DNA of 64,000 nt from Piscinibacter gummiphilus. GTDB taxonomy: Bacteria; Pseudomonadota; Gammaproteobacteria; Burkholderiales; Burkholderiaceae_C. Where the stretch lies: contig NZ_CP136336.1 of assembly GCF_032681285.1 (NCBI RefSeq), positions 1,103,001 through 1,167,000 of the forward strand. Direction: 5' to 3'. Positions 61,804-64,000 of the stretch are shown here, in pieces. The notes under the pieces were generated by a model. The model worked only from the letters and a program-made list of their open reading frames with translations, was not told the origin of the DNA and did no database searches. The stretch's first letter is position 1. Every line of letters begins with the position of its first letter. The position numbers were made by a program, and so were the translations under genes.

Positions 61804-62370
61804 TCAGCCGGCGCGGAACTGCACGCGGCGGTTGCTGCCGTTGAAAGGGTCGCTCTTGTCGAGCAGCTTGTGCGGGCCCTTGCCTTCCACGCCGAGTTGC
61901 GTGACGGGCAGCTTCTTCACGTTGACGAGGTAGCTGCGCACCGCGGCGGCGCGGCGCAGCGACAGGCTCTCGTTGTAGGCCACGCTGCCCTTGGCGTCGG
62001 TGTGACCTTCGACGACCACCTTCACCGTGCCTTCGGTCAGGCGGATGCCTTCGGCAATGACGTCGAGCTGCTGGCGAGCCTTGGGGGTGAGCGTGGCGGA
62101 ATCGAAATCGAAGGGCACGGGCACCGAAACGGCGCTCGCTTCGACGGGGTTCCGCGTGGGCGTCTGCTCGAGCAGCGCAAACGGCGAGCGGCCGTTGATG
62201 GGCGCCTGGCCACGCAGCTTGGTGGCTTCGCTCGCGCCGCGGAAGAGGATGTCGGCCACTTCCTGCGGGGTGGGTTGCTGGCCTTCGCCGTAGACCATCA
62301 CGGTCTGTGCCTGCACGAGCAGCGGCGTGGCGAGCAGCGCCAGCATGGCGGCGCCGATTCTGATGTTCAT
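61804..62370 (-). CDS. OmpA-family peptidoglycan-binding protein
   Basis: The 188-residue protein has a signal peptide (MNIRIGAAMLALLATPLLVQAQ) and a C-terminal OmpA domain: VPFDFDSATLTPKARQQLDVIAEGI and VEGHTDAKGSVAYNESLSLRRAAAVRSYLV, the DAP-binding signature with Asp and Arg retained. No transmembrane barrel is present, so it is a soluble or loosely anchored periplasmic protein. It is the first gene of a two-gene unit with the caspase-domain protein. Confidence 0.92.
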   Translation of the reverse strand: MNIRIGAAMLALLATPLLVQAQTVMVYGEGQQPTPQEVADILFRGASEATKLRGQAPINGRSPFALLEQTPTRNPVEASAVSVPVPFDFDSATLTPKARQQLDVIAEGIRLTEGTVKVVVEGHTDAKGSVAYNESLSLRRAAAVRSYLVNVKKLPVTQLGVEGKGPHKLLDKSDPFNGSNRRVQFRAG

Positions 62371-62611
62371 TCGTTTTCTCCCTGTGAACGCAACCGGCGA
62401 TTTTTCCATGCGGTCTGCGCGCAAGAGCCCCCACATCGGAGGGTGCGCCACACACCCAAATGCAACCAACGGAAACGTTGCGCCGAATGACGTGGCATCC
62501 ACCCGCAAAGGGGATGGGCGCTTGCAGGTGATGTCGGGATGATCGCGGCTTTTTTGCTCGGGCGCGCGGCATCGGAGAGGGGCCGCACGCGAGATCTCAC
62601 ACAACTACATC

Positions 62612-64000
62612 ATGAAGAAATCCAACATCACATCGCTGTCATCACTGGCCGTGTTGCCGTGTCTCCTGTCGATGGCGGCCGATGCGTCGGCGGCCATCGA
62701 GTGCTCGCCGAATGCCATGGTCTCGGGCAGCACGGTGGCCCTCGTCGGCAACTGCATCGACACCGACACCAGCATGCCCATCACCTCCGGCGCCGAGGTC
62801 TGGCACATCGGCCCGCCGGGAAGTTCGTCTCCGCTTGGAACGCGCAACGTGGGCGGTGGCGCACTCACCGTGCCGGCCTTGCCGGGTGAGCACACCTACT
62901 ACATCTCGGCCATCGACATGGGCTACGGCGGCTTGGTGAGCGTGGCGGGCGAGGGTGGTTACCCGACCACCGTCGTCAACCTGCCGTGCCCTGGCGAGGT
63001 GCTGGCCGGTGCGGCGGCGCGCGCTCGCGCGACCCGTGTGCGCCGCCACGACCACGACTGCGCCACTCCCACCACCAACGCGGCCGAACTGGCCACACCG
63101 CTCATGGCCGTGCAAGGCCAGCGCCTCAAGAGCAACCTCGACCACGCGCAGTCGCGCATGCGCACGCTGCGCGCCAACCGCAACGTGCCGGCGTTCGAGA
63201 TGCAAGGCGTGCCGCTGCCCGTCAAGAAGACCGACGACCCCGCAAGCGCTGCACGCGAGACGCGCCGACTGGGTGTGTACGTGCTCGGCCTCGGCGACTA
63301 CCTGCGGCAGAACCGCAGCGACACGCAGTCCGAATTCAAGCTGCGCAGCACCGCGCTGTCGGTCGGTGCCGACTATCGACTCAGCGACGAATGGGTGTTC
63401 GGCGCCAACGCCGGGGGCTCGCATGCCCGCATCGATTTCGCCGAGACGCTCAGCGAGCAGAAGAGCAAGGGCGGCCAGGTGACCGCGTACACCAACTGGA
63501 GCATCACGCCGTCGGCCTACGTGAGCGCCACGGTGAGCTATGAAGCCACGCGCTATGCACTGCAGCGCGACGACGGCCTCGGCGGCGTGGCCGAGGCGAA
63601 GCCCGGCGGCCGTGGCCTCGGCCTGAGCCTGTCGGCCGGGCGCGACATGAACTTCGGCGCCTGGAGCGTCGGCCCCTACGTGCGCATCGACAGCGTCACC
63701 TCGCGCGTCGAGGCCTTCGAGGAAAGCGGCAGCACCGAGGCGATCAGCGTGAGCCGCCAGACCGTGCGCTCCACCAGCTACAACCTCGGCGCGCAGGTGC
63801 AGATGAGCGTGCCGGTGTCGTGGGGCCTGGTGCTGCCCTATGTGCGCGTCGAAGCCACCCACCGCAAGCAGCGCACGCGAGACGCGGCCAGTGCGAGCCT
63901 CGTCAACGGCAACACCACCGTGCTGATTCCGAACACGGCCGACACCAGCGCCGGCTACGGCAACGTGGCGCTCGGTGTGTCGAGCGTGCACCAGGGCGGC
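62612..64000 (+). CDS. Autotransporter-type beta-barrel protein, cut by window end
   Basis: The frame starts at ATG 62612 with signal MKKSNITSLSSLAVLPCLLSMAADASAA and stays open for 463 codons to the window end. Residues about 28-125 are a small beta domain with cysteines, about 140-205 a linker, and from about 208 (RRLGVYVLGLGDYLRQNRSDTQ) an autotransporter beta-barrel with alternating strands (LSVGADYRLSDEWVFGANAGGSHARIDF, VGPYVRIDSVTSRVEAF). The passenger is unusually short, so it may display little on the surface. Function unknown. Confidence 0.82.
   Translation, partial: MKKSNITSLSSLAVLPCLLSMAADASAAIECSPNAMVSGSTVALVGNCIDTDTSMPITSGAEVWHIGPPGSSSPLGTRNVGGGALTVPALPGEHTYYISAIDMGYGGLVSVAGEGGYPTTVVNLPCPGEVLAGAAARARATRVRRHDHDCATPTTNAAELATPLMAVQGQRLKSNLDHAQSRMRTLRANRNVPAFEMQGVPLPVKKTDDPASAARETRRLGVYVLGLGDYLRQNRSDTQSEFKLRSTALSVGADYRLSDEWVFGANAGGSHARIDFAETLSEQKSKGGQVTAYTNWSITPSAYVSATVSYEATRYALQRDDGLGGVAEAKPGGRGLGLSLSAGRDMNFGAWSVGPYVRIDSVTSRVEAFEESGSTEAISVSRQTVRSTSYNLGAQVQMSVPVSWGLVLPYVRVEATHRKQRTRDAASASLVNGNTTVLIPNTADTSAGYGNVALGVSSVHQGG

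Overview
The window looks like a chromosomal segment of a GC-rich betaproteobacterium of the order Burkholderiales, most like the Rhizobacter/Methylibium/Leptothrix neighbourhood. The reasons are the core order DUF4845-rnc-era-recO-pdxJ-nagZ, a divergent rne/rluC pair, three Bug-type (tripartite tricarboxylate) solute receptors, a tcuAB operon and a DapDC/LysR pair closely matching the proteobacterial lysA/lysR arrangement. Placement below order level is inference; there is no rRNA or tRNA in the window.

Layout. 1-4.6 kb: housekeeping operon (DUF4845 protein cut by the window edge, RNase III, Era, RecO, PdxJ, NagZ), closed by a strong bidirectional terminator facing rne. 4.7-9.3 kb: RNase E with a long leader and divergent rluC. 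9.3-11.4 kb: HAD phosphatase, Rieske protein and S49 peptidase translationally coupled to rluC. 11.4-13.6 kb: lysA and its divergent LysR regulator. 13.6-16.1 kb: a large lipoprotein and a GST. 16.1-27.2 kb: a urease locus on the minus strand split in two (ureEFG at 16.1-18.0, ureABC at 24.7-27.2) by 6.7 kb holding an iron(III) ABC transporter with unusual orientation, a LysE exporter, a Bug receptor and a repeat-built lipoprotein; ureD is not present. 27.3-31.8 kb: a giant protein fusing an NCS1-type nucleobase/cation symporter, a cysteine-rich module, a histidine kinase and a receiver, followed by its probable LuxR-type response regulator.

31.8-42.0 kb: LysR regulators, a PEP mutase-family lyase with a flavin reductase, an ArsR-SRPBCC-GST operon with a clear palindromic operator, an outer-membrane protein, a caspase-like lipoprotein and a tricarballylate/citrate module (Bug receptor, TcuA, TcuB). 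42.0-46.6 kb: a diguanylate cyclase and several small membrane or periplasmic proteins, with the decayed remains of a YCII gene. 46.6-48.4 kb: two AT-richer genes flanked by attC-like recombination sites, that is a small integron cassette array without a visible integrase (CALIN), one encoding a PD-(D/E)XK nuclease-like protein. 48.5-59.1 kb: MAPEG protein, then a nine-gene minus-strand operon (aldehyde dehydrogenase, beta-hydroxyacid dehydrogenase, Bug receptor, complete branched-chain-type ABC transporter, MBL-fold lactonase-like hydrolase) with an IclR regulator and a palindromic operator candidate. 59.2-64 kb: a CcmI-like protein, an OmpA-family/caspase-domain pair and an autotransporter-type beta-barrel cut by the window end.

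Most noteworthy items: (i) two inverted copies of a structured repeat at 19176-19442 whose stems differ completely in sequence yet pair perfectly, around conserved single-stranded blocks; (ii) the attC-bounded cassettes with a putative nuclease; (iii) the split urease locus with a 54-residue His-rich membrane protein and no ureD; (iv) the symporter-kinase fusion next to urease.
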